Of a stretch of DNA of 64,000 nucleotides, positions 17,250 to 26,377 are shown in pieces. Each line of letters begins with the position of its first letter. Positions within the stretch are counted from its first letter, which is position 1. A program made the translations under genes and the position numbers. The DNA lies in NCBI RefSeq assembly GCF_000688475.1, contig NZ_JIAN01000007.1:310001-374000 (forward strand), read 5' to 3'. The stretch comes from Cellulomonas sp. URHE0023. GTDB taxonomy: Bacteria > Actinomycetota > Actinomycetes > Actinomycetales > Cellulomonadaceae. The notes beneath the pieces were generated by a model. It did not search any database, was not told where the DNA came from, and worked only from the letters and a program-made list of their open reading frames with translations.

Positions 17250-18707
17250 TCAGCCTCGTGCGGACGCGACGAGCTCGCGGACGGTCCGGTGCTCGGTGAG
17301 CACCTGCTCCGTCGGCACCAGGAGCCGTGCCCGGCAGACGCTCTCGAGCACCGCCCGGCCGTCACGGAGCACGCGATCGGACCGGCGCCGCGCTGCGGCC
17401 GAGCGCGCCGCCCTGCTCGCCACGAACGCAGCGACCGCGGCCACCAGGGCGACGACCGCCACCACAGGGGCCCAGGTGCCGGCACCGCCATCGCCCGCTC
17501 TCGACCCCACCGCCACGGCACCGAGCACCACAGCTGCGACGGCCAGGACCAGCGCCGCGACGAGCAGACCCAGCGCCAGCGCGGACCGGCGCGTGGTCAG
17601 GCTGAGCTCGGAGATCGCGTCCGCGACCGCCATCCGCAGCTCTGCGGTGGACGCGATACGAGATCCGATGTCCTGCGCCCACCGCTTGGGCATCCCGTGC
17701 GTCGCGGCCCTGAGCCACAGCTCTCGGGCGAGACCGACCGCGTCCTCCTGCACGGCACCGAACCCCTGGGCCGCGGGAGACCCGCCGCGGACCGCCGTCG
17801 CGACGGATCCCGCCACGGCAGACAGACCCACCGATCGGGTGAGTGACTCGACGGTCTCCGCGACGGACAGCGTCGTGGGTTCGCGGGCCGCGACGTGCTG
17901 CTCGACGGCCGCCACAGCGTCGTTGATCTCGGTGCCCGCGTGCCGGGCCGCCAGCGACTGGGACGCGACGACGCCCGCGAGGGCCGCACGCAGTGCTTTG
18001 ATCCCCTCGCCGGTCGTGGCCGACGCGGACGTCACGGGTACCCCCGTCAGGCCGTCGTCGACGAGGAGCCGCTCGAGGTCCGCGATGAGCGCCGGGCGCA
18101 CCTCGGGCGGAACCGTGTCCACCTGGTTGAGCACGACGACCATCGAGGACTCGTGGCCGACGAGCTGGCGGAGGTATCCGGTGTGGAGCGCGTCGTCGGC
18201 GTACTTCTGCGGGTCGACGACCCACGCGAGCAGGTCGGCCTGCGGGATCAGCCGGTCGACCACCTCCCGGTGCTCGGGTGCGATCGAGTCGTGGTCGGGC
18301 AGGTCCAGGAGCACGAGCCCGCGAAGCGACGCCTCCGACTCGCCGTCCAGCAGGCTCTCGCGGGCGATCCGTCGCTCCGGAAGGACACCTAGCCAGTCGA
18401 GCAGCGCCTCCGCGCCGTTGCCCCACACGCAGGCGGTGATCTCCGACGTGGTGGGCCGGCGCACCCCGACGTCGGCGAACTGCAGCCCGCTGATGGCGTT
18501 GAACAGGCTCGACTTGCCCGAACCGGTGCCTCCGACGAGTGCGACGACCGTGTGGTCGACGCCGAGCGCGAGACGTGCCCGGACGACGTCGATCGTCGCG
18601 GAGACACGCTCCACCGTCGCGGGTGGCACCCGACCGTCTGCCACCGCCAGCGCCCGGTCGAGTGCGTCGACGCGTGCGGTGAGCTGGGTGGTCTCGTCCG
18701 TCGTCAC
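17250..18707 (-). CDS. Dynamin-like GTPase with C-terminal membrane helices
   Basis: Protein of 485 residues with a complete G domain: G1 GGTGSGKSS at 59-67, G3 LLDLPDHDS and G4 LNQVD. Helical sequence follows, then two closely spaced hydrophobic segments at roughly residues 375-430 predicted to anchor it in the membrane. The tail is basic. Its ATG overlaps the stop of the gene upstream by 4 nt, so both GTPases should be made together. The tandem arrangement recalls the actinobacterial dynamin-like pair DynA/DynB, which acts at the division septum in Streptomyces (family knowledge). Which partner corresponds to which is my inference from the membrane helices, so I give no symbol. Confidence 0.82.
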   Translation of the reverse strand: MTTDETTQLTARVDALDRALAVADGRVPPATVERVSATIDVVRARLALGVDHTVVALVGGTGSGKSSLFNAISGLQFADVGVRRPTTSEITACVWGNGAEALLDWLGVLPERRIARESLLDGESEASLRGLVLLDLPDHDSIAPEHREVVDRLIPQADLLAWVVDPQKYADDALHTGYLRQLVGHESSMVVVLNQVDTVPPEVRPALIADLERLLVDDGLTGVPVTSASATTGEGIKALRAALAGVVASQSLAARHAGTEINDAVAAVEQHVAAREPTTLSVAETVESLTRSVGLSAVAGSVATAVRGGSPAAQGFGAVQEDAVGLARELWLRAATHGMPKRWAQDIGSRIASTAELRMAVADAISELSLTTRRSALALGLLVAALVLAVAAVVLGAVAVGSRAGDGGAGTWAPVVAVVALVAAVAAFVASRAARSAAARRRSDRVLRDGRAVLESVCRARLLVPTEQVLTEHRTVRELVASARG

Positions 18708-20428
18708 GTGAGTCCCTTGAGCACGGCCAGCCGCAGCCGCAGGCGCGACGCCGCGTCGTCGGCCAGATCGGGGTCTGCGAGGACGTCGCCGACGGCGGCC
18801 CGCTCGAGGGCGACCTGCGCTGCGACGCGGTCCTCGAGGTCGGTGCGCAGCTCGTCGGCAGCCCTCTCGCCCGCCTCGTCGATCAGCACGACCAGCAGGT
18901 CGCGTGCACCCTGGACACCTGCAGCCGCCGCGAGCGCGACTGCGGCGAGCCCGTCGTCCCCCAGCGACCGCTCGGCCTTGCGGCGACGCCGTGCCCGGCG
19001 CGACGCGTCGACGTCAGGCGCCGCGGCGAGCGCCGCTCGGACCACCCGCACGCCTTGCGCGGTCCACGCCCGCGCCGCCTGGTCGGCCGCGGCCCGACGG
19101 TTGCTCCCCGGGGCCCACGACGCCTCGACCGACGGCCCCCCGGCAGGGCCCTGCGGCGCGACGAGCGCTGCGCGCAACGCCTGCTCGGCGTGCCCGCCCG
19201 CGGCGGTCAGTGTCGCGGTCACCGCATGCACGAGGTCCTCGACGAGCGGCGCGACCTGTGCCGAACGAGTCCGACCGTCGCGGGCCGACCCACGGACGCG
19301 GCCCCTGCGGGACACGACCCGGTCGAGGGCACCGCGCGCAGACGTCAGCTCGGACCATCGCGCGCGCACCGCACCGTCTGCGACGGCACCCTCGCGGATC
19401 GCATCGGCCGCCTGGACGGCCGAGGCATCGAGTGCCGCGTCGAGCACGACGCCGATCGCCGCCGCCGCGTCCGCCTGCGCCTGGACGGCCTCCGCGAGCT
19501 CGTCGACCCACGGACGCAGCGCCGCGAGCGAGCCGCGCAGGGTGCGGCCGATGACCGTACGGGCCCTGTCCGGGCCGGCCAGCATCGCGAGCCAGCGCTG
19601 GATGGGCGACACGGAGGACGCCGGCAGCAGGCCTTCATGGGGGCCGAGGTCAGGGACCACGAACAACGGTGATCCCTGCAGCCCGTTCTCGCGCAGACGT
19701 CCCAGGAGGTCACCGCGCACGGTCGGCAGCGACGCCGGGGGCACCCTGTTGAGCACCATCGCGATGGACGCTCCCCGCTCGACGGCACCCTGCAGCACGC
19801 GCCACGGCAGCGCGTCCCCGTACCGGGCCGCGGTCGTCACGAAGAGCCACAGGTCCGCCGCCTCGAGCAGGCGGTGCGCTGACTCCCGGTTCGACTCGAG
19901 CACGGAGTCGAGGTCAGGGGCATCCAGCAGCGCGATCCCCCGGACCATGTTGTCGTCCGCCACGACGCTCACCGACTCCAGCACCGGATGGTGCGAGAGG
20001 AGCTCGGTGTCCAACGGGTGGTGCACGAGCACCGGTCGGCGTGTGGTCGGCCGCAGCACACCGGCCGTGCTGACCTCCTTGCCGACCAGTGAGTTCACGA
20101 GCGTCGACTTACCGGCCCCGGTCGAGCCGGACACGACGACGACCGCAGGTGCCGAGAGCTCGGTCAACCTCGGGACGAGGTGCTCGCCGAGCTGGTCCAC
20201 GAGCCGGTCCCGTGACGCGCGGGCGGCCTCGATCCCCGGGATCTCCAGCGGGAACCCGGTCTTCTCGACGTCGCGCCGCAGGTCCTTGACCGCGTCCAGC
20301 AGCGACGTCTGCGCGAGCGGCCTGGACAGGATCTCGCGAGGGTCGTCCGCGATGTGGCGCGGCGAGCCGACCAGTGGCTGCGCGTACTGCGCTGGCTGCA
20401 CTGGAGCCGTGCCGGGCTGCGCGCTCAC
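18704..20428 (-). CDS. Dynamin-like GTPase, partner of the downstream GTPase
   Basis: A 574-residue GTPase. G1 is GSTGAGKST at 101-109 and G3 is LLDAPDLDSV. The expected G4 N/TKxD reads LNRVPP, so base specificity is probably altered or provided elsewhere. The C-terminal half is alanine- and arginine-rich and predicted helical, with no strong membrane helix except a short hydrophobic stretch near residue 490. Automated pipelines often call such proteins ABC transporters, but no ABC signature is present. I use GTG 20428 (VSAQPG); another GTG 42 nt upstream, at 20470, is possible. It overlaps the downstream GTPase gene by 4 nt. The pair is probably a membrane-remodelling dynamin-like system. 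Confidence 0.8.
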   Translation of the reverse strand: MSAQPGTAPVQPAQYAQPLVGSPRHIADDPREILSRPLAQTSLLDAVKDLRRDVEKTGFPLEIPGIEAARASRDRLVDQLGEHLVPRLTELSAPAVVVVSGSTGAGKSTLVNSLVGKEVSTAGVLRPTTRRPVLVHHPLDTELLSHHPVLESVSVVADDNMVRGIALLDAPDLDSVLESNRESAHRLLEAADLWLFVTTAARYGDALPWRVLQGAVERGASIAMVLNRVPPASLPTVRGDLLGRLRENGLQGSPLFVVPDLGPHEGLLPASSVSPIQRWLAMLAGPDRARTVIGRTLRGSLAALRPWVDELAEAVQAQADAAAAIGVVLDAALDASAVQAADAIREGAVADGAVRARWSELTSARGALDRVVSRRGRVRGSARDGRTRSAQVAPLVEDLVHAVTATLTAAGGHAEQALRAALVAPQGPAGGPSVEASWAPGSNRRAAADQAARAWTAQGVRVVRAALAAAPDVDASRRARRRRKAERSLGDDGLAAVALAAAAGVQGARDLLVVLIDEAGERAADELRTDLEDRVAAQVALERAAVGDVLADPDLADDAASRLRLRLAVLKGLT

Positions 20429-20800
20429 GCGCCCATTGTCCCGGTGTGATCTGACCTGGCAAAACGCCACGCGGTGCCGAATCGGGACGGTTCACCCACG
20501 GGGGCCGCGCAGACGCGTCATCTGCACGCCGACGCCGCCGTCCTCCGGCGCGTTGCCCACCCGGTGGAACGCCGGTCGACGATGCCTCCCGCGCCCGCGG
20601 TCGACGCCCCGCCAAGGACGGCGCAAGCGAGCGAGGACGACACTCGTGCCGTCACCGCGCCGACCAGGCCGCGGACCAGTGTGTGCCCGCCCGTGGTGCG
20701 TGAGGCACACCCACTGGACCCGACGTCGGGGAGATACCCTGTGCGGCGAGGTTCGGCCAGGCCCCCGCCCGGGTGGCTCGGCCCGTGCCCTTGATGTCCC
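20429..20800. other. Intergenic region between the GTPase operon and tRNA-Arg, no gene seen
   Basis: 372 bp without a supportable coding region. It should hold the promoter of the GTPase pair (minus) and that of tRNA-Arg (plus). For the tRNA, TACCCT at 20735-20740 could serve as a -10 box with CTGGAC at 20714-20719 as a weak -35, although the 15-bp spacing is short. I see no repeat, hairpin or conserved RNA motif. Confidence 0.4.
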
Positions 20801-20873
<73 letters not shown>

Positions 20874-21060
20874 CGTAGCGTGCTGGGGCTGTGCCCTGAA
20901 CGGCGCCGTGGCACGAGCGCGGGCATGGCGACGATCCACGGACGAGCGGACATCTGTGCGCGCCGCCAGCAGGCGCGTGGTGGGGGTAGCCGCGATCGAC
21001 TCCGAAGTAGGGAGCGTCGGGCTCGCCGCGCTGCCCGGACGTCGTGCCAGACTGCCCGGC

Positions 21061-21699
21061 ATGGCTGACGTAGAACGCTACGACGACGTGTTTCTGCAGG
21101 CCGGCGCGGTGGCGCTCGGCCTCGTCACCCTGCCGGAGGTCGCGGCGCACTGGACCGAGCCGAGCGCGCTCACGGGTCTGTCGACGGGTGCGCTGGCCTG
21201 CCACCTCGGCAACCAGGTCGTGCGTGCGGCCGAGCTCCTCCCGCGGACCACAGACCAGCAGCCGCTCGAGACGGTCGACGAGCACTACGCCCGCTCTGCG
21301 TGGGTCACGGCAGAGCCGGAGGACCCGGTCATGGACCGCACGAGCGACGAGGACCTGGCTGTGGCCGGCGCGGCCGCCCTGAGAGAGCGGGTGACCTCGC
21401 ACCTCGACGTCGTCCGCGAGCTCTTGGCGCGGGGGGCCGCATCGGAGGTGGTGCCTGTGCCCTGGCAAGGGTGGTCGCTGCGTCGCGACGACTTCTTGCT
21501 GACCCGGATGCTCGAGGTCGTGGTGCATGGCGACGACCTCGCGGTGAGCGTCGGCGTCCCGACGCCGCAGTTTCCGGACGCGCTGTTCGCGCCGGTGCGT
21601 GACCTGCTCGTTCGGCTCGCGGTTCACCGGCACGGCCAGTCCGCGGTGGTCAGCACGCTCGCGCGCAGCGAGCGTGGCAAACCGATCAGCGCGTTCTGA
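21061..21699 (+). CDS. Mycothiol-dependent maleylpyruvate isomerase N-terminal-domain (DinB-like) protein
   Basis: A 212-residue four-helix-bundle protein of the DinB/MDMPI superfamily, in which a metal bound by conserved histidines activates mycothiol for transfer or isomerisation reactions. Candidate ligands are the His in ACHLGNQ (about residue 47) and the His and Asp in EVVVHGDDLAVS near residue 160. The start at ATG 21061 agrees with the family N-terminus; the open frame upstream covers the tRNA flank and is non-coding. Many paralogues exist in each actinobacterium and most have no known substrate. It converges with the GH13 gene. Confidence 0.82.
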   Translation: MADVERYDDVFLQAGAVALGLVTLPEVAAHWTEPSALTGLSTGALACHLGNQVVRAAELLPRTTDQQPLETVDEHYARSAWVTAEPEDPVMDRTSDEDLAVAGAAALRERVTSHLDVVRELLARGAASEVVPVPWQGWSLRRDDFLLTRMLEVVVHGDDLAVSVGVPTPQFPDALFAPVRDLLVRLAVHRHGQSAVVSTLARSERGKPISAF

Positions 21700-21782
21700 G
21701 CCCGGACGCTGGCCGGCGAGGCGTCACACGCGTCGCGCACCACGCGCACAGCTCGACGACGTCGGCCGCGCTGGGTCGTCGA

Positions 21783-21806
21783 CCACCGCTCGGTCGCGAG
21801 CGGTGG
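21783..21806. terminator. Bidirectional hairpin between convergent genes
   Basis: Perfect 10-bp stem, CCACCGCTCG at 21783-21792 and CGAGCGGTGG at 21797-21806, with a GTCG tetraloop. It lies between the stops of the DinB-like gene and the GH13 gene. Both ends of the intergenic region could use it. Confidence 0.6.
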
Positions 21807-21826
21807 CTCGACTCACCACCCACCTG

Positions 21827-23509
21827 TCACAGGAGCCGGCGGTCGCCCTCGCGGACCACCCGTAGCCAGCGGTAGCCGTAGCCGTCGAGCTCGACCTGCG
21901 TGGTGCCGCGCGCGTCGATCGTGCATCCCCCGTCCTGCAGCAGGTCGAGCAGCTGGACGGTGTCGTCGCAGTCCCCCAGCCGCAGCGGGACCATCGCCGG
22001 CTCGGGGCCCAGGTTGTGCAGCGCGACCAGCGACCCGTCGTCCCAGGTGCTCCTGTGAGCGAGGACCGCGGGGTGCGGCTGCTGGAGGATCTCCGCACGG
22101 CTCGACCAGCCCAGCTCGGGGCACTCCCGGTAACGCCGGACCAGGAGCTGGACGAACGCGAGAAGCGAGTCGGGGTCCCGGCGCTGGTCGGCGACGTTCA
22201 CGTGCTCGGGCGAGAAGCCGCCGTCGGTCACCGGTCCGGAGAGCGTGCGCTTCGGCGCCCGGGAGAAGCCGCCGTTCGGCCCGGAGGTCCACTGCATCGG
22301 GGTGCGGACCGCCAGGCGTCCTTCGGCGTCAAGGTTCTCGCCCATGCCGATCTCCTCGCCGTAGAAGAGCACCGGGGTCCCGGGCAGCGAGAAGAGCAGC
22401 GAGTAGACCATCCTGATGCGCCGCGGGTCGCCGCCGAGCATCGTCGGAAGGCGTCGGCGCAGACCACGGTCGTACAGCTGCATGTCAGGGTCCGGACCGA
22501 AGGCGTCGAACACCTCCTGCCTCTCGTCCTGCGACAGCTTGTCCAGCGTCAGCTCGTCGTGGTTGCGGACGAACGTGGCCCACTGCGCGTCGTGCGGGAT
22601 CTCGGGCCGCTGCTCCAGCGCCTCGGCGATCGGCCGGGCGTCCTGCCGCGCCAGCGCCAGGTAGAGGTTCTGCATCCCGATGAAGTCGAACTGCAGGGTC
22701 AGCTCGTCGCTGTCGGCGCCGTCGCCACCGAAGTAGCGCTTCTGCTCCGCGTACGGCAGGTTGACCTCGCCCATCAGGATCGCGTCGCCCACCCGCCGCG
22801 TGAGGAACGCACGCAGCTCCTTGAGGAAGTCGTGCTTGTCGACGATGTCGTCACCGGGTGCGTCGGCGGCGTCGGCGAGGAAGAACGGCACGGCGTCCAC
22901 CCGGAACCCGCTGAGGCCCAGTTCCGCCCAGTACCCGATGACCTTCGCGATCGCGTCCCTGACCTCCGGGTTCGCCGTGTTGAGGTCCGGCTGCTGGTGG
23001 TAGAACGTGTGTCGGTACCACTCCCCCGTGGCGTCGTCCTTGGTCCAGATGCCGGTCTCCTTGTCGGGGAAGACCACCTTGTCCTTGGTCGACGGCGGCT
23101 TGTCCGATCGCCACACGTAGAAGTCGCGGTAGGGGCTGTCCTTGCTCTTGCGCGCGCTCTGGAACCACGGGTGCTTCTCGGAGGTGTGATTCACGACGAG
23201 GTCGACGATCACCCGGATCCCGCGGTCCTTCGCCGTCCGGATCACCTCGACCAGGTCGCCCGCGGTGCCGAGTCGGGGGTCCACGCCGTAGAAGTCGGAG
23301 ATGTCGTAGCCGTCGTCGTAGTCGGCCGTCGGGTAGAACGGCATCAGCCACAGGCAGGTGATGCCCAGGTCGGCCAGGTGGTCGATGCGCTGGACGAGGC
23401 CGGGCAGGTCGCCGATGCCGTCGTCGTTCCAGTCCATGAACGTCTCGACGTCCAGGCAGTAGATGACGGCGTTCTTCCACCACAGGTCACCGGTGTCGTG
23501 GATCCTCAT
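21827..23509 (-). CDS. GH13 alpha-amylase family protein, trehalose-synthase-like
   Basis: A 560-residue glycoside hydrolase family 13 enzyme. All four conserved regions are present: DLVVNHTSE, GFRVDAVPF with nucleophile Asp205, MGEVNLP with acid/base Glu248, and VRNHDEL with Asp318. The N-terminal segment WWKNAVIYCLDVETFMDWN resembles trehalose synthase (maltose alpha-glucosyltransferase). The maltokinase-like or branching partners usual in the TreS-GlgE pathway are not adjacent. The ATG at 23509 overlaps the stop of the LLM oxidoreductase gene by 4 nt. The reaction could be maltose/trehalose interconversion or another alpha-glucan transfer; sequence alone does not settle it. Confidence 0.82.
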   Translation of the reverse strand: MRIHDTGDLWWKNAVIYCLDVETFMDWNDDGIGDLPGLVQRIDHLADLGITCLWLMPFYPTADYDDGYDISDFYGVDPRLGTAGDLVEVIRTAKDRGIRVIVDLVVNHTSEKHPWFQSARKSKDSPYRDFYVWRSDKPPSTKDKVVFPDKETGIWTKDDATGEWYRHTFYHQQPDLNTANPEVRDAIAKVIGYWAELGLSGFRVDAVPFFLADAADAPGDDIVDKHDFLKELRAFLTRRVGDAILMGEVNLPYAEQKRYFGGDGADSDELTLQFDFIGMQNLYLALARQDARPIAEALEQRPEIPHDAQWATFVRNHDELTLDKLSQDERQEVFDAFGPDPDMQLYDRGLRRRLPTMLGGDPRRIRMVYSLLFSLPGTPVLFYGEEIGMGENLDAEGRLAVRTPMQWTSGPNGGFSRAPKRTLSGPVTDGGFSPEHVNVADQRRDPDSLLAFVQLLVRRYRECPELGWSSRAEILQQPHPAVLAHRSTWDDGSLVALHNLGPEPAMVPLRLGDCDDTVQLLDLLQDGGCTIDARGTTQVELDGYGYRWLRVVREGDRRLL

Positions 23510-24537
23510 GCGGTCACCTGCTTCAGCTGCGGGAGGACGTGCTCGGCGGCCATGTCGACGAACGCCTCGAGCGTCGCGCTGCGCGGGGTGCTCGTCGGTG
23601 CGACGTCGTCGTGCTTGTCGTGGTTCGGCACCGGGTCGGTCGCCACCTGATGCAGGTAGATCGCGTCGAAGCCGATGGCCGCCAGCTCGCTCAGGCGGTC
23701 GGCGAGCCGCGCGGGGTCGTGGTCGACGAGCACGGTGCGTCGGACGGTGTCGTCGCTGACGTGCTCGCCGACCTGGTCGAACGCCTCCGGGGTATCCAGG
23801 TCCCACGCGACGGGCGGACCGATCACCTGGCTGCGGAACTGCTCCCTGGCGACCGCCAGTGCGGCGTCCGCATCGGGCGCCCAGGAGACGTGCACCTGCA
23901 ACGCGACCTGGCCTCGGCCCCCGGCGGCCCGGTACTCGTGCACCACCTGCTCGAGGACCTCCGGACTCTGGTTCACCGTGACCAGTCCGTCGGCCCAGCC
24001 GGCGTGCGCGCGGGCGGTCGCGGGTGTGACGGCCGGGCCGATGAGCAGCGGCTTCTCCTCCGGGAGGGTCCAGAGCTTGGCGCGGTCCACCGTGACCAGC
24101 CCGTGGTGCGTGACCTCCTCACCGTCGAGGAGCGCGCGGATGATGTCGACGCACTCCCGAAGGCGTGCGTCCCGCTCCGTCTTGGCCGGCCAGCGCGCAC
24201 CGGTGATGTGCTCGTTGACGTTCTCCCCCGAGCCCAGCGCCACCCAGAACCGACCGGGGAACATCGCTGCCAGGCTCGCGACCGCCTGCGCGACGATCGC
24301 GGGGTGGTACCGCTGGCCGGGTGCGTTCACGACACCGAACGGCAGCCGCGTCGTCGCCATCGCGGCGCCGAGCCACGTCCAGGCGAACCCGGAGTGCCCC
24401 TGCCGGACGGACCAGGGCGCCCAGTGGTCCGAGCACATGGCGGCGTCGAAGCCCGCCTGCTCAGCGCGCTGGGACGCCGCCAGGAGCGCGGCGGGATGGA
24501 CCTGCTCGTGCGAGTTGTGGAATCCGACGATGGTCAT
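23506..24537 (-). CDS. LLM-class flavin oxidoreductase, TIGR03885-like
   Basis: A 343-residue protein of the luciferase-like monooxygenase fold. It opens with VGFHNSHEQVHP and contains MCSDHWAPWS and WVALGSGENVNEHITG, which I associate with the TIGR03885 group of predicted FMN-dependent (not F420) LLM oxidoreductases. The substrate is unknown. The overlap with the GH13 gene (ATGA) implies co-translation, a pairing I believe recurs in other actinobacteria. The ATG at 24537 is the natural start, as the protein begins directly with the first TIM-barrel strand. Confidence 0.82.
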   Translation of the reverse strand: MTIVGFHNSHEQVHPAALLAASQRAEQAGFDAAMCSDHWAPWSVRQGHSGFAWTWLGAAMATTRLPFGVVNAPGQRYHPAIVAQAVASLAAMFPGRFWVALGSGENVNEHITGARWPAKTERDARLRECVDIIRALLDGEEVTHHGLVTVDRAKLWTLPEEKPLLIGPAVTPATARAHAGWADGLVTVNQSPEVLEQVVHEYRAAGGRGQVALQVHVSWAPDADAALAVAREQFRSQVIGPPVAWDLDTPEAFDQVGEHVSDDTVRRTVLVDHDPARLADRLSELAAIGFDAIYLHQVATDPVPNHDKHDDVAPTSTPRSATLEAFVDMAAEHVLPQLKQVTA

Positions 24538-24612
24538 GGGGATCGGTTCTACCGGGTTCGTCCGGATCCTGCGCGGTGAGCAGCGAGGTTCTGCGTTGAG
24601 CCCAGCCGGTCG

Positions 24613-25398
24613 TCACCGGTCCCTGCGGTCGAGCGCCGCCAGCAGCGTCCGCCGAGCGGGGTCGTGCTCGCCCGGGGGTACCGGAAGGTCCAGGACGACG
24701 CGACCGGGCCGTTCGGAGAGCACCAGCACCCGGTCGGCGAGGAGCAGCGCCTCGTCGACGTCATGCGTGACGAGCACGACCGTGCGCCTCACCTCGCCGG
24801 GACCACCGTGGCCGGTGAGATCGAGGCCCGCCAACCAGGCGTTCATCCGCCGTCGGGTGAGGGCGTCGAGTGCGCCGAAGGGCTCGTCGAGCAGGAGCAC
24901 CGGCCAACCGGGCAGGCACGTCCGCAGGAGGGCGAGCCGCTGGCGCATGCCACCCGACAGCTCGTGCGGCCACGACCGCTCGAACCCGGTGAGGCCGAAC
25001 TCGTCGAACAGGTCACGGGCCGTGGCCAGTGCTTCCGTCCGGTCGAGGCCCGCGATCCGGGCGCCGATCAGCGCGTTCGGCAGGGCCCTGCGCCACGGGA
25101 GCAACCCGTCGCGCTGCGGCATCCACGCCGACCCGCCCACGCGGGTCACGGAGCGCGCCGACACGGTCGCCCCGCTGGGCGCCAGACCCGCAAGGACACG
25201 GAGCAACGTCGACTTCCCGCAGCCCGACGGACCGACGACCGCGACGAACTCGCCGCGCCCCACCCGCAGGTCGACGTCGCGTAGCGCCACGACCTCACCG
25301 CGTCCGCCCGCGCCGGGGAACGTGACGGTCAGCCCGGCCACCTCCAGAACAGGTGCGCTCCCCGTCGCCGGCGCGTCAACCAGCGGGAAGGAAGTCAT
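24613..25398 (-). CDS. HMP/thiamine-type ABC transporter, ATP-binding protein (ThiZ-like)
   Basis: A 261-residue ATPase of the nitrate/sulfonate/taurine subfamily. Walker A is GPSGCGKST, the signature ELSGGMRQR, Walker B LLLDEPFGALD and the switch histidine VTHDVDEAL. It energises uptake of thiamine precursors, by operon context. The ATG at 25398 lies inside the end of the binding-protein gene (stop at 25376), a 23-nt overlap, so expression is coupled. It is the last gene of the riboswitch-controlled operon. Specificity is inferred from the TPP element and the partner binding protein. Confidence 0.88.
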   Translation of the reverse strand: MTSFPLVDAPATGSAPVLEVAGLTVTFPGAGGRGEVVALRDVDLRVGRGEFVAVVGPSGCGKSTLLRVLAGLAPSGATVSARSVTRVGGSAWMPQRDGLLPWRRALPNALIGARIAGLDRTEALATARDLFDEFGLTGFERSWPHELSGGMRQRLALLRTCLPGWPVLLLDEPFGALDALTRRRMNAWLAGLDLTGHGGPGEVRRTVVLVTHDVDEALLLADRVLVLSERPGRVVLDLPVPPGEHDPARRTLLAALDRRDR

Positions 25399-26377
25399 TG
25401 GTCCAGGCCGCGTCGGTGTCGAACGTCGACGGCGCCAGCTCGTTGTCCTGCAGGAAGCCGACGAAGTCGTCCCAGACCTGCGCCTGCTGCACTCCCCAGT
25501 GCTCCGGGTCGTCGGTGTACCGGGGAGCGAGCCACCGTGCACTGCGGCTCAGCAGGTCCTCGTCGATCTCGGGAGCGGCCTCCTTGATGGCGTCGGCGGC
25601 GGCCTGCGGGTCGGTGATCGCGTCCTCGTAGCCCCGGGTCAGGGCCCCGACGAAGTCACGGACCAGTGCGGGGTCGTGGTCGATGTGCTCCTGGGACGTC
25701 GCCACGAGCGGGGTGTACCAGTCGGGGATGCAGTCGGTGTGGTCGAGGAACGGCATCGTCGAGACGTCCAGGCCGTCGAGGTCCCGGAGCCTGATGGTGT
25801 CCCACCCGTCGAACACCCAGGCGGCGTCGAACTGGTGCTCGGTGAGCCCGATGCGGAAGTCGTCGCTGGCCAGAGGTGGCATCGTCACGGCGTCGGGGTC
25901 GCCCCCGTCGCACGAGACGAGCGTGCGGATGAGCGCCTCCTCGAGCTCCGAGCCGTAGGACCCGTAGGAGTGGCCGGCGAGGTCCCGGGGCCGGCTGATG
26001 CCGGCCGACGTCAGGGAGATCAGGCTCGACGTGTTGTGCTGGATGACGGCCGCCACCGAGACGACGTCGGCCCCCTTCTCCCGCGCCGGCACGAGACCCT
26101 CGGCCACGGAGTACGCGAAGTCCGCCTGTCCGGCGGCGAGCAGCTGCAGGCCCGAGGTGTCGCCGGGCTGGACGATCGTGACGTCGAGCCCGGCATCGGA
26201 GAAGTAGCCGCGTTCCTGCGCGATGTAGAGACCGGAGTGGTTGGTGTTGGGCGTCCAGTCGAGGATGACCGAGACGGGACGCCGGTCCTGCGACGGGTCG
26301 CCGGCCTGGGCCGTCGAGCACGCGGACAGCACGGCCAGGCTCGCGACAGCCACGAGCAGGCGGGTGGGGACGGTCAT
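25376..26377 (-). CDS. HMP/thiamine-type ABC transporter, substrate-binding lipoprotein (ThiY/THI5-like)
   Basis: A 333-residue exported lipoprotein. The signal peptide ends in the lipobox LSAC with Cys20. The mature part starts with the NMT1/THI5 hallmark VILDWTPNTNHSGLYIA, found in proteins that bind pyrimidine precursors of thiamine such as formylaminopyrimidine. Further family sequence includes GYFSDAGLDVTIVQPGD and the loop GSYGSELEE. ATG 26377 is the only start that precedes the signal peptide; its ATGA overlaps the permease stop. It should capture the ligand outside the membrane and deliver it to the permease. Exact ligand (HMP, FAMP or thiamine) is unresolved. Confidence 0.9.
   Translation of the reverse strand: MTVPTRLLVAVASLAVLSACSTAQAGDPSQDRRPVSVILDWTPNTNHSGLYIAQERGYFSDAGLDVTIVQPGDTSGLQLLAAGQADFAYSVAEGLVPAREKGADVVSVAAVIQHNTSSLISLTSAGISRPRDLAGHSYGSYGSELEEALIRTLVSCDGGDPDAVTMPPLASDDFRIGLTEHQFDAAWVFDGWDTIRLRDLDGLDVSTMPFLDHTDCIPDWYTPLVATSQEHIDHDPALVRDFVGALTRGYEDAITDPQAAADAIKEAAPEIDEDLLSRSARWLAPRYTDDPEHWGVQQAQVWDDFVGFLQDNELAPSTFDTDAAWTNDFLPAG

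Noticed and set aside
18704..20428. ABC transporter annotation for the upstream GTPase
   Set aside because: The P-loop is present but there is no LSGGQ signature or ABC Walker B. The G3 motif and long helical C-terminus fit a dynamin-like GTPase.
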